Shown: positions 43,400 to 55,460 of the stretch, in pieces
Layout: each line of letters begins with the position of its first letter
Position numbering within the stretch: the first letter of the stretch is position 1
Source of the DNA: Henckelia pumila
Lineage: Eukaryota > Streptophyta > Magnoliopsida > Lamiales > Gesneriaceae
Reading direction: 5' to 3'
DNA: 64,000 bases
Assembly (NCBI RefSeq): GCF_033568475.1
Contig: NC_133123.1
Span: forward strand, 162,827,753-162,891,752
The notes under the pieces: generated by a model
The model's input: only the letters and a program-made list of their open reading frames with translations
The model's database searches: none
Told to the model about the DNA's origin: nothing
Position numbers and translations under genes: made by a program

Positions 43400-46011
43400 T
43401 GTAACACCCGAAAAATTTTAATACATAAATTTGCATGCATAATTAGGGAAAATGATTATTTAAAATTTATATTTGGGTTAAATGACATTTATATGTTATT
43501 ATGTGAATTATATGCATGATTTAAATTTATTTTATCATTTAACCCGCAGTTATTGTATTTTTATATTTTTGAGAATTTTATTGAGTTGATCGCGTAGACG
43601 GGACCGTGGACGGACGAGATACCAAAATTTTTAGCCAAAAATATTTTATGAGTTTATGAGCCTTAAAATAATATTTTAAGGTAGTTTTTCAAGAAAATTT
43701 TAGTATTTACTTATATATTTAATTAAGAATTGATTTTTGGCCAAAATAAGTCATTTTAATGACTTTTATTGATCTTTAAAAATCATTTAATTTTATATTT
43801 CGGGATTTAATATTATATATCAGATTAGTAGGTATTTTTAAAAGTTTAAAATCTTATATTTATGTTATATTATCTACCTAATTATTTTATATTAGTTATT
43901 ATCCTAAATCTACCCAAAATTTAAACCCCAAAATTTCTCCCTACCCTACGTTCTCCATCAGCCGACTCCCCCACCCCAATCTTCAATTTTTTCATCGGCT
44001 TCCAATAGAAAGCATAGTCCATAGCCGATCCTTCAAAGATTTTTGGAGTTTTTGGTTCGTTCGTCGTCCCGGAGCCTCGTATATGCATCAACCTTCATCA
44101 ATCAAATAAAAAGGCATGTTTAAATCTTTCTTTTGGACACCATATAAGCTATTAATCAAGCATGATGTTTTTTTTTAGATTTCATATGGTTAATTTGAAA
44201 TTATGCAATTTCATGGATGTTTGATGTTGTTATTGGCATGGTTCACGTTTTTCTTCTACATGGCTCGGTCCAGGGGCTAGGGCTTGGTCAAGAGGTGAGT
44301 TAGGGTCCTAGGAAGAGAACCATGGTCGGGCTAAGGGCTGGAGTTGGCCTGGTTCAAGGCTGGGATCGAGATGGGTCATGGGAGTCGGCGGTTTAGGGTT
44401 TCCCAGAAGCATGGATCGCCAAGGCTTTGTAGGGATCGGTTGGGACCGTGGTTGGTCCCGTTGGAACCGCCCAGACGTGGGCTACGTCTGTGCGGTAGAG
44501 CTCCGGCCAGGGGGTGGCCGGAGCTGGCCGGCAGCAGGCCATAAAGGTCTGCTGCTCACGGCCATGACCTGCACAATGGTGCAGGTCATGTTCGTGCCTT
44601 TCGGCCCATTGAGTCTTCAATGGGCCGGGCTGGGTTCCGGGTACCGGGCTGGGTTAAAAGAATGTCGGGTCAAGTTATTTGGGTTCGGGTCCATGTTACG
44701 GTAGTCGGGCTCGGGTATTTTTATTTTTAAGTAATTATTAGTTTAAGTGTTTTTTTGGACCAAATAATTAGAAATAAAATTATTTGGGCCTCCAAATAAT
44801 TTTATTTGGGCTTTCAAAATTATTTTTAAGTTAGCCCAATGATTTTTATGGGCTCGTGGGCCCATTGGAATTTTTGGGTCAATCAGTGATTTTATTGGGC
44901 CAGTCCTGGAGTTTTATGAATTAATTAGTTAAAGGGCCAAAAATATTTTTATTTAAGCCCAAAAATATTTAAGTATTTTATTTTAGTAAAAATTATAATT
45001 TTTAAAATTATTTATTTAATTATGAGCTTTAAGTTAGTTAATGGACTTTAAGTCAGTTAAGGGGTTTAGTAGAGAGACTAATAGTCTGGACCAACCCATG
45101 GAAAATAACTAAGTCCGAAATATATATTTAATTATTTTTATGCATGAAGTTTATATTTTAAGTATAAGTATATTTATTATGAAAAATAAATTAAATATAT
45201 ATTACGGACAATTTTCAGTGCATGCATTCATGAAATTTTATAAGATATGATTATGATTATGTATGAGTTGAGAAAAAAAAATATTTTCTTGATGAAAATT
45301 GAAGTAGTGTGACATAAGGGTGGTTATCCACCATATGATATATGATTTATGCGGTAGTTTACTATCATAGGAGGTGATTTATCACCGCCACGTACGTTGG
45401 TTTATGAGATTGATCAGTCTGCACAGATAAGCGTCACACTTACGGATAGGACCATAGACTGTTTCATAAAATACTATGCTCAACTATGTTATGTATGATG
45501 AAGAAAGATGATGTTTATGTTTAAGATTTATGATTCAGCATTTATGATAATGAAAAATATTTCCATGCATGCTCATGTATCAGGTATATGTATTAGTATG
45601 ATTATGTGTTTCATTATTTTAAACCTTGTTATCCAAGTTTAGACATGTTGAGCCCTTAGGCTCACTACGCTTATATGGTGCAGGTGAGACAGATGAATTT
45701 TATGTAGCTCCTACCGGTGGTGAGGACGTATGAGCTCACGGAACAGTGGCCCTGTGACCGTTGCAGTTTTTATGAAATGTTTTAAGATACATTTATTTTA
45801 TTTTGTTGAGTTTTAAATATGGAATATTTATTATTTTGTTTCATGCATGAAACCTTTTTAAATTATTTAAATGTTTATTTTTAGTTTAATTACTACGTGT
45901 AGCAGTAATTGGTTTTAAATGTGATACATATATGTATGGGCATATATGTATTGTTATTATTTATAAAAAAAAATTTCCGCATTTAAGTTTTAAGAAGGTT
46001 TAGACGTTTCA
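43400..46011 (+). repeat. 5' LTR of chromovirus E
   Basis: TGTAACACCCG...GACGTTTCA. It includes three short hairpins with TTAT/TTTA loops (45319-45332, 45353-45366, 45373-45386) and a GC-rich patch at 44440-44640. Short open frames here (for example around 44344-44700) recur in the 3' LTR and are not genes. Confidence 0.92.
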
Positions 46012-46013
46012 AT

Positions 46014-46025
46014 TGGTATCAAAGC
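46014..46025 (+). other. Primer-binding site of chromovirus E
   Basis: TGGTATCAAAGC, matching the Met tRNA complement at 11 of 12 positions, 2 bp after the LTR. Confidence 0.8.
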
Positions 46026-46213
46026 ACGGTCCTTGGAGGGTGTCCATCTGCCACGTGAAGCTCAGAAATCTCACTGTCGGTCTGTAAGTTTTAAATGCTT
46101 TAATAAGATTTATTAGGAGCTTATGTATTAGTTTAAGAATTTCATACTTAGTAAAACTTTGAAACTCTAGCTATGCATTGCGATTTACGAAAAGAAATAT
46201 GTGGTGGTGCAGA

Positions 46214-47245
46214 ATGCCTCCGAGACAGGTTAACAGACGCGGGGGACCTCCACCTTCACCTCCACAGAACCCTCTTTCAGCATTGGAGCAGGCCAATGCA
46301 AACATGATGGCTGGGATTACTGCTCTGTTGGAGCAGCAGGCGGCATGTCCGAGGCTTTCACATGAGGAGGACGTGGCTGAGCGGTTCCAGAGGAAGGGAC
46401 CAAAGGAGTTCTCGGGCACTACAGATCCGCTAGTTGCTGAGGGATGGATTCGATCCCTCGAGATCATCTTCGATTACATGGGGATTACTGATGCTGACCG
46501 GGTCAAGTGTGCGACATATATGATGAAGGGAAATGCAGCTCTTTGGTGGGAGGGCACTGTCAGGGGAGTACACCTTCCTACCTTGACTTGGGTAGAGTTC
46601 AGGAGTATCTTCTACGCCAAGTACTTCACGGAGGATGTGCGCAGTCGCATGATCCGAGAGTTTATGAGTCTCCGTCAGGGGGACAAGTCAGTGGTGGAGT
46701 ACGTGAATCAGTTTGAGAGGGGCTGTCACTTTGTGCCCTTGATTGCGGACAGTGCACCAGAGAAGCTTAGGCAGTTCATTGAGGGATTGCGGGCGGAAGT
46801 CAAGCATGATGTTCGGATGATGGACGTCACTACATATGAGGCTGCAGTTAGCAGAGCTTTGCGTTCTGAGGAGGGAAGAAAGGAGATTCAGAGAGAGCAG
46901 CAGGGTAAGAGGCAATTTCAGCCAGGATATCAGAGGGCGACTTCGCAGCCTCCTGCAAAGAAGCAGTACGTAGGGCCATCTAAGGGCCCAAATCAGCAGA
47001 GGCCACAGGGTCAGCAGCAGCAAAGGGGCGGGGCCCCTAAGACTGGAGGAGTTCCGGTTTGCCCGCAGTGTCAGAAGCCGCACACCGGGAAGTGTTTAGT
47101 GGGGTCCAATGTATGCTATCTTTGCAAGGAGCCAGGGCATGTGTCTTACAACTGCCCGAAGAGGAAGAACACCACTGGGAGGGTGTTTGTCATGCAGACT
47201 GAGGAGGCAGACCCAGATACCTCCTTAATCACCGGTATATCCTAA
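46214..47245 (+). CDS. Chromovirus E Gag
   Basis: ATG 46214 (MPPRQVNRRGG) is chosen. An in-frame ATG at 46199 and a TTG at 46178 lie upstream, but the MPPR start is typical of this lineage. The Gag core spans about residues 55-200. A Gln-rich basic segment and two cysteine clusters follow: CPQCQKPHTGKC, then the CCHC knuckle CYLCKEPGHVSYNC near residues 310-325. Read without splicing, the frame ends at TAA 47243-47245, three codons after a GT (47235) that is a candidate splice donor. Confidence 0.85.
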   Translation: MPPRQVNRRGGPPPSPPQNPLSALEQANANMMAGITALLEQQAACPRLSHEEDVAERFQRKGPKEFSGTTDPLVAEGWIRSLEIIFDYMGITDADRVKCATYMMKGNAALWWEGTVRGVHLPTLTWVEFRSIFYAKYFTEDVRSRMIREFMSLRQGDKSVVEYVNQFERGCHFVPLIADSAPEKLRQFIEGLRAEVKHDVRMMDVTTYEAAVSRALRSEEGRKEIQREQQGKRQFQPGYQRATSQPPAKKQYVGPSKGPNQQRPQGQQQQRGGAPKTGGVPVCPQCQKPHTGKCLVGSNVCYLCKEPGHVSYNCPKRKNTTGRVFVMQTEEADPDTSLITGIS

Positions 47246-47421
47246 CTTATGCTTTTAAGAAATTTTTGGGAATTTACTTCATGATTTTAATTTGCATGGG
47301 TTATCTGTTTGCATGGTTAGAATAAGACGTATTTTACTTGTGTTTAATTAAGAGAAATATTTATAACTTTTATTGGGAGAGAGTAAGTTAGTATGCGATT
47401 CTTGGGATTTTCTGCATGCAG
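47235..47421 (+). other. Candidate 187-nt intron between Gag and protease of chromovirus E
   Basis: The segment starts GTATATCC and ends TTCTGCATGCAG. It is AT-rich, contains stops in the gag frame, and separates a Gag/pre-protease frame from a protease frame in a different phase. The donor follows the first base of a codon (47234), and removal of exactly 187 nt places the next codon (47424) in the pol frame. The frame downstream has no ATG before the protease, so ordinary initiation is unlikely. An indel-damaged linker is the alternative. Confidence 0.5.
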
Positions 47422-48824
47422 GGAGAATTCTAGTAGGAGGAAACTCCACGTATGCATTGCTAGATTCAGGGGCTACGCATTCGATCTCTCTGGAGTTTAT
47501 CAGACGGATAGGCATTACGCCCGAGGTTACTGAAACGGGGTATGATGTAACCATGCCGTTTGGACAGGTTCTTTCTAACACTAGTATCTGCAGAGGCTTG
47601 GAGATGGATTTACAGGGGCGCGCTATCAGGGCAGATTTAGTGGTCTTACCGTTGACTGGATTCGATCTGATTTTGGGTATGGATTGGCTATCAGTCAACG
47701 GAGCAGTGATTGATTTTCGGCAGAGAACAGTGGTTGTGAAACTAGAGGAGGGCGACCAGTTTGTTTTCTATGCATCTCCGAGCAGTGAGAGCTCGCCTGT
47801 GATTTCTTATACACGTGCGAGGAAGTTATTGAGACGTGGTTGCCAGGGGTTTCTCGCCAGTGTAGTCACTTCATCAGAACCACCCAGCAGATCATTGTCA
47901 GATATAGAGGTGGTTCATGACTTTTCAAATGTCTTTCCGGAGGACGTTTCGGGAGTTTCACCAGCTAGAGAGGTGGAGTTCAGTATTGATCTGATACCAG
48001 GTACTGTGCCTATCTCTAAGGCACCGTATCGACTTTCTCCTACCGAGATGAAAGAGTTGAAGGATCAGATTCAAGAGTTGTTGGAGAAGGGATTTATTCG
48101 TCCTATCTTTTCTCCTTGGGGAGCTCCAGTGTTGTTTGTGAAGAAAAAGGATGGTAGCATGAGACTTTGCATCGATTACCAAGAGCTCAAAAGGGTCACT
48201 GTGAAGAACAAGTATCCACTGCCGAGGATTGAGGATTTGTTTGATCAGTTACAGGGAGCTTTGGTGTTCGCTAAGATCGATCTCCGATCTGGCTATCATC
48301 AGTTGAGGATCAGAGATGCAGATGTGACCAAGACTGCTTTCCGGACACGCTATGGGCATTACGAGTTCTTAGTAATGCCGTTTGGATTGACCAATGCTCC
48401 AGTGGTCTTCATGGATCTCATGAACCGCGTATTTCAGCCATACTTAGATCAGTTTATCATAGTCTTTATTGATGATATCTTGATCTACTCGAGGAGCATT
48501 GAGGAGCATAGACAGCACTTGCAGACAGCATTGCAGACTTTGAGGGAGCATCGACTATATGCGTTATTCAGTAAGTGCGAGTTTTGGCTAGAGCAGGTGG
48601 CATTTCTTGGCCATATAGTTTCGAGAGATGGGATAGCAGTGGATCAGACGAAGGTGCAGGCAGTGCAGGATTGGGGAATTCCGAAGAATGCTTCAGAGAT
48701 TCGCAGTTTCTTGGGTTTAGCAGGCTACTACCGGAAGTTCATCAAGGGTTTTTCTTCTATTGCAGTTTCCTTGACTTCCTTGACCAAGAAAAATGCGAAG
48801 TTTATATGGAGTTCAGACTGCTAG
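47422..48824 (+). CDS. Chromovirus E protease and reverse transcriptase
   Basis: Protease with [10 protein letters not shown] (about 47456-47485) and the RT core [21 protein letters not shown] and FIDDILIYS (about 48463-48490), with connection-domain residues [13 protein letters not shown]. The frame is open from before 47373 and ends at an in-frame TAG, 48822-48824, at the RT/RNase H junction. The same frame continues downstream. No ATG precedes the protease, so expression would need splicing or frameshifting from Gag. Confidence 0.87.
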
Positions 48825-50792
48825 AGGAGCTTCGATCAGCTTAAGGAAGCACTCACTTCTGCGCCAGCATTGGCGATGCCAGTACCCCATGAGGAATTAG
48901 TGGTGTTCACGGATGCGTCTAAACTGGGCTTAGGCGTCGTGCTTATGCAGAGGGACAGAGTCATTGCTTATGCGTCGAGACAGTTGAGGATTCATGAGCA
49001 GAACTATCCGACGCATGACTTGGAGCTAGCAGCAGTGGTTTTTGCTTTGAAGATCTGGAGGCACTATTTGTACGGTGAAAAGTGCAAGATTTTCACAGAC
49101 CACAAGAGTCTCAAGTACTTCTTCACTCAGAAGGAGTTGAACATGAGACAGCGCCGATGGTTGGAATTAGTGAAGGACTACGACTGTGACATTATCTACC
49201 ACCCGGGTAAGGCTAATGTGGTGGCTGATGCGTTGAGTCGGAAGACTTCAGTGGTATCCTGTTTGACAGTACAGTTGCCACTTCAGGAGGAGATTCAGAG
49301 ATTTGGTTTGGAGTACTATTCGAGCGGTCACGCACCGAGTTTGGCAGTGTTAGTAGTACAGACGAATCTTCGAGATCGTATCAGGGATGGACAGCCTGCC
49401 GATGAGGAGTTGCAGCGATTGAGGCAGAAGGATGAGGCCAAGGGCAATCTTATTTTTTCTGTCAGTGATGGTATTGTTCAGTATCGTGGTCGTATGTGCG
49501 TACTGAATATTGATCAGCTGAGGACTGAGATCCTGACAGAGGCTCACACATCTCCGTACTCCATTCATCCAGGAAGTACGAAGATGTATAAAGATTTGCA
49601 GACATTGTATTGGTGGCCCGGCATGAAGAGTGATATTGCAAGATTCGTATCTGAGTGCTTGACTTGTCAGCAGGTCAAGGCAGAGCATCAGCGTCCAGCA
49701 GAGTTGCTTAATCCTCTACCCATTCCAGTATGGAAGTGGGAGAACATCACGATGGACTTTGTAGTTGGCCTCCCGAGGAGTACTAGAGGATGTACAGCTA
49801 TATGGGTGATCGTGAATAGACTCACCAAGTCAGCTTATTTCTTGCCGGTGAGGACTACTTACTCCTTGACACAGTATGCAGAGCTTTACATCAAGGAGAT
49901 TGTTATACTGCATGGCATACCAGTGTCGATAGTATCAGACCAGGATCCAAGGTTTACATCTGCTTTTTGGAAGAGTTTGCATACAGCATTGGGGACTAGA
50001 CTATTGTTCAGTACAGCGTTCCATCCCCAGACAGATGGTCAGTCTGAGAGAGTGATCCAGGTTCTCGAGAATCTACTGAGAGCTTGTGTCATCGACTTTC
50101 AGGGCTCTTGGGAGACTAGATTGCCGTTGGTGGAGTTTACCTATAATAATAGTTTCCAAGCGTCAATAGGTATGGCTCCTTATGCAGCTCTCTACGTGAG
50201 GAGATGCAGATCTCCCGTGCATTGGGATGAGGTTGGTGAGAGGATTCTACTTGGTCTCGAGATTGTACAGCAGACTGCAGACATTGTGATTCAGATTCGG
50301 GATCGTATGAGGACTGCTCAGAGTCGTCAGAAGAGTTATGCTGATACTCGACGACGAGATCTTGAGTTTGTAGTGGGTGATCATGTGTTACTGAAGATAT
50401 CACCTATGAAAGGGGTGATGAGATTTGGTCGAAGAGGTAAGCTGAATCCGAGGTATATTGGGTCTTTTGAGATCTTGGAGAGAGTTGGCATGTTGGCTTA
50501 CCGTTTAGCTTTGCCACCAGGGCTTGCGGCAGTGCACAATGTTTTCTATGTATCCATGCTGCGGAGATACGTCTCGAATCCGGCGCATGTACTGGATTAC
50601 GAGCCTTTGCGGTTAGCACCGGATCTAGTATTTGAGGAGAGGCCTGTTCGGATCTTAGCCAGAGAGGAGCAAAGATTGAGGACGCGGGTCATACCGATGG
50701 TCGAAGTCCAGTGACAGAATCATTCCGAGGAGGAAGCCACTTGGGAGACCGAGGAAGACATGAGGACTCGCTACCCGGAGTTATTCGAGTAA
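48825..50792 (+). pseudogene. Chromovirus E RNase H, integrase and chromodomain tail
   Basis: Same frame as RT after the TAG. RNase H ([19 protein letters not shown]) is followed by the integrase zinc region ([11 protein letters not shown]...CLTCQQ) and core ([23 protein letters not shown]). The integrase tail follows, then a chromodomain-like end broken by TGA 50712-50714 at its VQW position. The remaining residues (EEEATWETEEDMRTRYPELF) run to TAA 50790-50792. The stretch GTGAATAG near 49812 gives Asn where relatives have Asp in the integrase. Confidence 0.85.
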
Positions 50793-50838
50793 GTACTTTA
50801 ATTTCGAGGACGAAATTCAATTTAAGGGGGGGGAGAAT

Positions 50839-53418
50839 TGTAACACCCGGAAAATTTTAATACGTAAATTTGCATGCATAATTAGGGAAAATGACTATTT
50901 AAAATTTATATTTGGGTTAAATGAAATTTATATGTTATTATGTAAATTATATGCATGATTTAAATTTATTTTATCATTTAACCCGCAGTTATTGTATTTT
51001 TAGATTTTTGAGAATTTTATTGAGTTGATCGCATAGACGGGACCGTGGACGGACGAGATACCAAAATTTTTAGCCAAAAATATTTTATGAGTTTATGAGC
51101 CTTAAAATAATATTTTAAGGTATTTTGTCTAGAAAATTTTAGTATTTACTTATATATTTAATTAAGAATTGATTTTTGACCAAAATAAGTCATTTTAATG
51201 ACTTTTATTGATCTTTAAAAATTCTTTAATTTTATATTTCGGGATTTAATATTATATATCAGATTAGTAGGTATTTTTAAAAGTTTAAAATCTTATATTT
51301 ATGTTATATTATCTACCTAATTATTTTATATTAGTTATTATCCTAAATCTACCCAAAATTTAAACCCCAAAATTTCTCCCTACCCTACGTTCTCCATCAG
51401 CCGACTCCCCCACCCCAATCTTCAATTTTTTCATCGGCTTCCAACAGAAAGCATAGTCCATAGCCGATCCTTCAAAGATTTTTGGAGTTTTTGGTTCGTT
51501 CGTCGTCCCGGAGCCTCGTATACGCATCAACCTTCGTCAATCAAATAAAAAGGCATGTTTAAATCTTTCTTTTGGCCACCATATAAGCTATTAATCATGC
51601 ATGATGTTTTTTTTTAGATTTCATATGGTTAATTCGAAATTATGCAATTTCATGGATGTTTGATGTTGTTATTGGCATGGTTCATGTTTTCTTCTACATG
51701 GCTCGGTCCAGGGGCTAGGGCTCGGTCAAGAGGTGAGTTGGGGTCCTAGGAAGAGAACCATGGTCGGGCTAAGGGCTGGAGTTGGCCTGGTTCAAGGCTG
51801 GGATCGAGATGGGTCATGGGAGTCGGCGGTTTCGGGTTTCCCGGAAGCATGGATCGCCAAGGCTTTGTAGGGATCGGTTGGGACCGTGGTTGGTCCCGTT
51901 GGAACCGCCCAGACGTGGGCTACGTCTGGGCGGTAGAGCTTTGGCCAGGGGGTGGCCGGAGCTGGCCGGCAGCAGGCCATAAAGGCCTGCTGCTCACGGC
52001 CGTGACCTGCACAATGGTGCAGGTCATGTTCGTGCCATTCGGCCCATTGAGTTTTCAATGGGCCGGGATGGGTTCCGGGTATCGGGTCGGGTTAAAAGAA
52101 TGTCGGGTCAAGTTAGTCGGGTTCGGGTCCATGTTACGGTAGTTGGGCTCGGGTATTTTTATTTTTAAGTAATTATTAGTTTAAGTGTATTTTTGGGCCA
52201 AATAAGTAGAATTTTATTTGGGCTTTCAAAATTATTTTTAAGTTAACCCAATGATTTTTATGGGCTCGTGGGCCCATAGAAATTTTTGGGCCAGTCAGTG
52301 ATTTTATTGGGCCAGTTCTTGAGTTTTATGAATTAATTAGTTAAAGGGCCAAAAATATTTTTATTTAAGCCCAAAAATATTTAAGTATTTTATTTTAGTA
52401 AAAATTATAATTTTTAAAATTATTTATTTAATTATGGGCTTTAAGTTAGTTAATGGACTTTAAGTCAGTTAAGAGGTTTAGTAGAGAGACCAGCAGTCTG
52501 GACCAACCCATGGAAAATAACTAAGTTTGGAATATATATTTAATTATTTTTATGCATGAAGTTTATATTTTAAGTATAAGTATATTTATTATGAAAAATA
52601 AATTAAATATATATTACGGACAATTTTCAGTGCATGCATTCATGAAATTTTATATGATATGATTATGATTATGTATGAGTTGAGAAAAAAAATATTTTCT
52701 TGATGAAAATTGAACTAGTGTGACATAAGGGTGGTTATCCACCATATGATATATGATTTATGCGGTAGTTTACTACCATAGGAGGTGATTTATCACCGCC
52801 ACGTACGTTAGTTTATGAGACTGATCAGTCGGCACAGATAAGCGTCACACTTACGGATAGGACCATAGACTATTTCATAAAATACTATGTTCAATTATGT
52901 TATGTATGATGAAGAAAGATGATGTTTATGTTTAAGATTTATGATTCAGCATTTATGATAATGAAAAATATTTCCATGCATGCTCATGTATCAGGTATAT
53001 GTATTAGTATGATTATGTGTTGCATTATTTTAAACCTTGTTATCCAAGTTTAGACATGTTGAGCCCCTAGGCTCACTACGCTTATATGGTGCAGGTGAGA
53101 CAGATGAATTTTATGTAGCTCCTACCGGTGGTGAGGACGTATGAGCTCACGAAACAGTGGCCCCGTGACCGTTGCAGTTTTTATGAAATGTTTTAAGATA
53201 CATTTATTTTATTTTGTTGAGTTTTAAACATGGAATATTTATTATTTTGTTTCATGCATGAAACCCTTTTAAATTATTTAATTATTTATTTTTATTTTAA
53301 TTACTACGTGTAGCAGTAATTGGTTTTAAATGTGATACATATATGTATGGGCTTATATGTATTGTTATATTTTAAAAAAAAAATCGCATTTAAGTTATAA
53401 GAAGGTTTAGACATTTCA
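50839..53418 (+). repeat. 3' LTR of chromovirus E
   Basis: TGTAACACCCGG...GACATTTCA. It carries the same three hairpins (52730-52743, 52764-52777, 52783-52796), here with the middle stem perfectly paired (GGTAG/CTACC). Confidence 0.92.
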
Positions 53419-53423
53419 TGTCC

Positions 53424-54189
53424 AAGTCTTCCTCCATGTCTAACACAAGAAAATCAACTGGGAAAATGAATTTATCTACTTTGACTAGAACATCCTCGAT
53501 AATTCTCGTGGATATGTGATGGATCTATCCGCCAATTGTAGAGACACTGTAGTAGGCTTTGGCTTACCCAATCCCAAGCGCCTAAAAATAAAAAGAGGCA
53601 TCAAATTAATGCTTGCACCTAAATCACATAAAACTTTAGTAAATGAAATAGAACCAATGGTGCAAGGTATGGAAAAACTCACTGGGTCTTTTAACTTTGG
53701 AGGTAATTTATTTTGAACAATTGCAGAGCACTCCTCAGTCAAATTCACAGTTTCATATTCCTCCAATTTCCTCTTATTTGATAAAATATCCTTCAAAAAT
53801 TTAGCATAACTAGGCATTTGAAGTAAAACATCAGCAAATGGAATATTAATATGCAATTTCTTAAAAACCTCGAGAAACTTAGCAAAACTAGGTGTAGTGA
53901 TAGAGTACTTACCTTTTTCGCTCTCCTCATTCTCGTGTTCATTCTTGTCCTCCTTGCCAGTCTCTAATCCAATCTCTTTTCCACTCCTGAGTGTTAGAGC
54001 CTTCACTTGCTCTTTAGGATTCTTTTCAGTATCACTTGGCAAAGTTCCTTGAGTTCTCCCAGCAATGATGTTAGCCAACTGTCCCAACTGAGTCTCCAAA
54101 TTCTTAATAGAAGCATCTTGATTTTGAAGTCTAGTGTCAGTAGATGATATGAAATTGGTCATCAAATCCTCCAAACTCGGCTTCTTGTC
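53424..54189 (-). pseudogene. Athila D gag end and protease region
   Basis: Minus strand, same frame as the gag above it after TAA 54192-54190. It contains the Gag coiled linker (LQNQDASIKNLETQLGQLANIIAGR), a conserved ALTLRSGKEI segment and the aspartic protease (LCDLGASINLMP, DLGAS in place of DSGA, usual for Athila). The frame breaks near 53510-53520 by a one-base change and, in another frame, similarity runs up to the E insertion at 53423. Confidence 0.82.
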
Positions 54190-55176
54190 TTACTGCGCAA
54201 ATCCAGGTGGCGGTCTCACGACATTCTGCTGATTCAGATTCTGATTTTGGTTAGACCATGAGAAGTTTGGGTGATTCTTCCATCCTGGATTGTAGGTATT
54301 CGAGTAAGGGTTGTTCGGTGGCCTGTTTCCAACATAATTTGCATTCTCAGCTGGCTGAAATGGATTCCCAACTTGACACTCAGTGCTATGATGATTCCCC
54401 CCACATAGATAGCATGTGATCGTCTGAACCTGCATTGCTATCACACTCATTCTATTTATTTTCTTGTTCAGAGCTTCCAACTGTCCAGAAATAGCCGTGA
54501 ACTCATCAATTTGATGAACTCCAGCTGGTCTCTTTGGAATATTCCTATCTGACTGCAACTGGTAGGTGTGTGATGCTATATCTTCCAGTAGTTCATATGC
54601 CTCTTCCGGTGTTTTTCTCATGATAGTACCTCTTGAAGCTGCATCGATTGTGGAACGATTAGCAGAAAATAAACCATTATAAAATGTTTGTACCTGAATC
54701 CAGACAGACAGTACATGGTGTGGGCATCTCCTCAACAACTCCTTGAAACGCTCCCATGCCTCGTATAAAGTCTCAGTATCATGCTGCACAAAGTTGGTGA
54801 TATAATTCCTCATTTTTGCAGTCTTAGAGGGTGGGAAATATTTGGATAGAAAAGCTTTTGTCATCATCTCCCAAGTAGTTATTGACCCTGTAGGCAAAGA
54901 ATTTAACCAAGATTTAGCTTTATCACGTAAATAAAATGGGAATAAACGTAATTTGATAGCATCGTCAGTAACGCCATTTTGCTTAAAAGTGTCACAAAGC
55001 TCCATAAAATTCGCAATATAAGCATTAGGATCATCAGTTGCAGAGCCTCCGAATTGCACTGATGTCTGAATCATCTGGATGATTGCTGGCTTGATCTCGA
55101 AAGTATTAGCTTGAACTCTTGGCTTTGTGATTCTAGACGTATTGGCAAGAACAATGGGCTGTACGTAGTCCATCAT
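54190..55176 (-). CDS. Athila D Gag
   Basis: 328 residues from ATG 55176. An in-frame stop upstream supports a start here. The retrotransposon Gag core (DPNAYIANFMELCDTFKQNG, LFPFYLRDKAKSWLNSLP, FLSKYFPP) covers residues 40-160. A CCHC-like knuckle, CYLCGGNHHSTEC, is near residue 256. The Asn/Pro-rich tail ends PPPGFAQ. The stop TAA (54192-54190) is premature: the same frame continues into the Gag linker. Confidence 0.86.
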   Translation of the reverse strand: MMDYVQPIVLANTSRITKPRVQANTFEIKPAIIQMIQTSVQFGGSATDDPNAYIANFMELCDTFKQNGVTDDAIKLRLFPFYLRDKAKSWLNSLPTGSITTWEMMTKAFLSKYFPPSKTAKMRNYITNFVQHDTETLYEAWERFKELLRRCPHHVLSVWIQVQTFYNGLFSANRSTIDAASRGTIMRKTPEEAYELLEDIASHTYQLQSDRNIPKRPAGVHQIDEFTAISGQLEALNKKINRMSVIAMQVQTITCYLCGGNHHSTECQVGNPFQPAENANYVGNRPPNNPYSNTYNPGWKNHPNFSWSNQNQNLNQQNVVRPPPGFAQ

Positions 55177-55442
55177 ATGTCTAGCAGCTGGCTATCTTCT
55201 GCCATTGATTCTCGAGATTTTCTTCGCCTCCTATGAAAAGTTCTTTCAATTTCTGGATCAAAAGGCGCAAGTTCTTGCACCTCACTCCTTCGCATCCACT
55301 ATAAAACAAATTCCTGCAAGAATAAATAAGAAAAAATATAAGCTCGCGCAAGAATTTTTTTAAAAAATTTCAGAACTGAAATAAACAAAAATAATGGCTA
55401 AACTATAGTAAAACAATCTCTTATGATATTGCTAAGAATTAG

Positions 55443-55460
55443 TCCCCGGCAACGGCGCCA
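55443..55460 (-). other. Athila primer-binding site (tRNA-Asp type)
   Basis: On the minus strand TGGCGCCGTTGCCGGGGA, complementary to the 3' end of plant tRNA-Asp. This is the hallmark primer of Athila and related gypsy elements, and it fixes the 5' LTR edge at about 55461-55466. Confidence 0.92.

Larger units (their letters stand above)
43400..53418 (+). mobile_element. Ty3/gypsy chromovirus E (Tekay-like, 2.6-kb LTRs)
   Basis: LTRs at 43400-46011 (2612 bp) and 50839-53418 (2580 bp). A perfect target duplication, TGTCC, is at 43395-43399 and 53419-53423, inside Athila D. The primer site TGGTATCAAAGC is at 46014-46025; it is one base different from the usual Met tRNA site. The polypurine tract TTAAGGGGGGGGGAGAA precedes the 3' LTR. 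Gag and pol are on the plus strand, opposite to D. The gag frame and pol frame can be connected through a candidate 187-nt intron. Two premature stops (48822, 50712) break pol. An indel of about 30 bp near 52200 accounts for most of the LTR length difference. Confidence 0.94.

Noticed and set aside
44344-44704. Open frames with Trp/Arg-rich products in the E LTR, repeated at 51782-52142
   Set aside because: Both copies lie at the same place in the two LTRs, in a GC-rich patch; no domain and no sign of selection on the protein.
55443-55460. tRNA-Asp gene fragment
   Set aside because: Only the 18-nt 3'-end complement is present, adjacent to an LTR edge; it is the Athila primer site.
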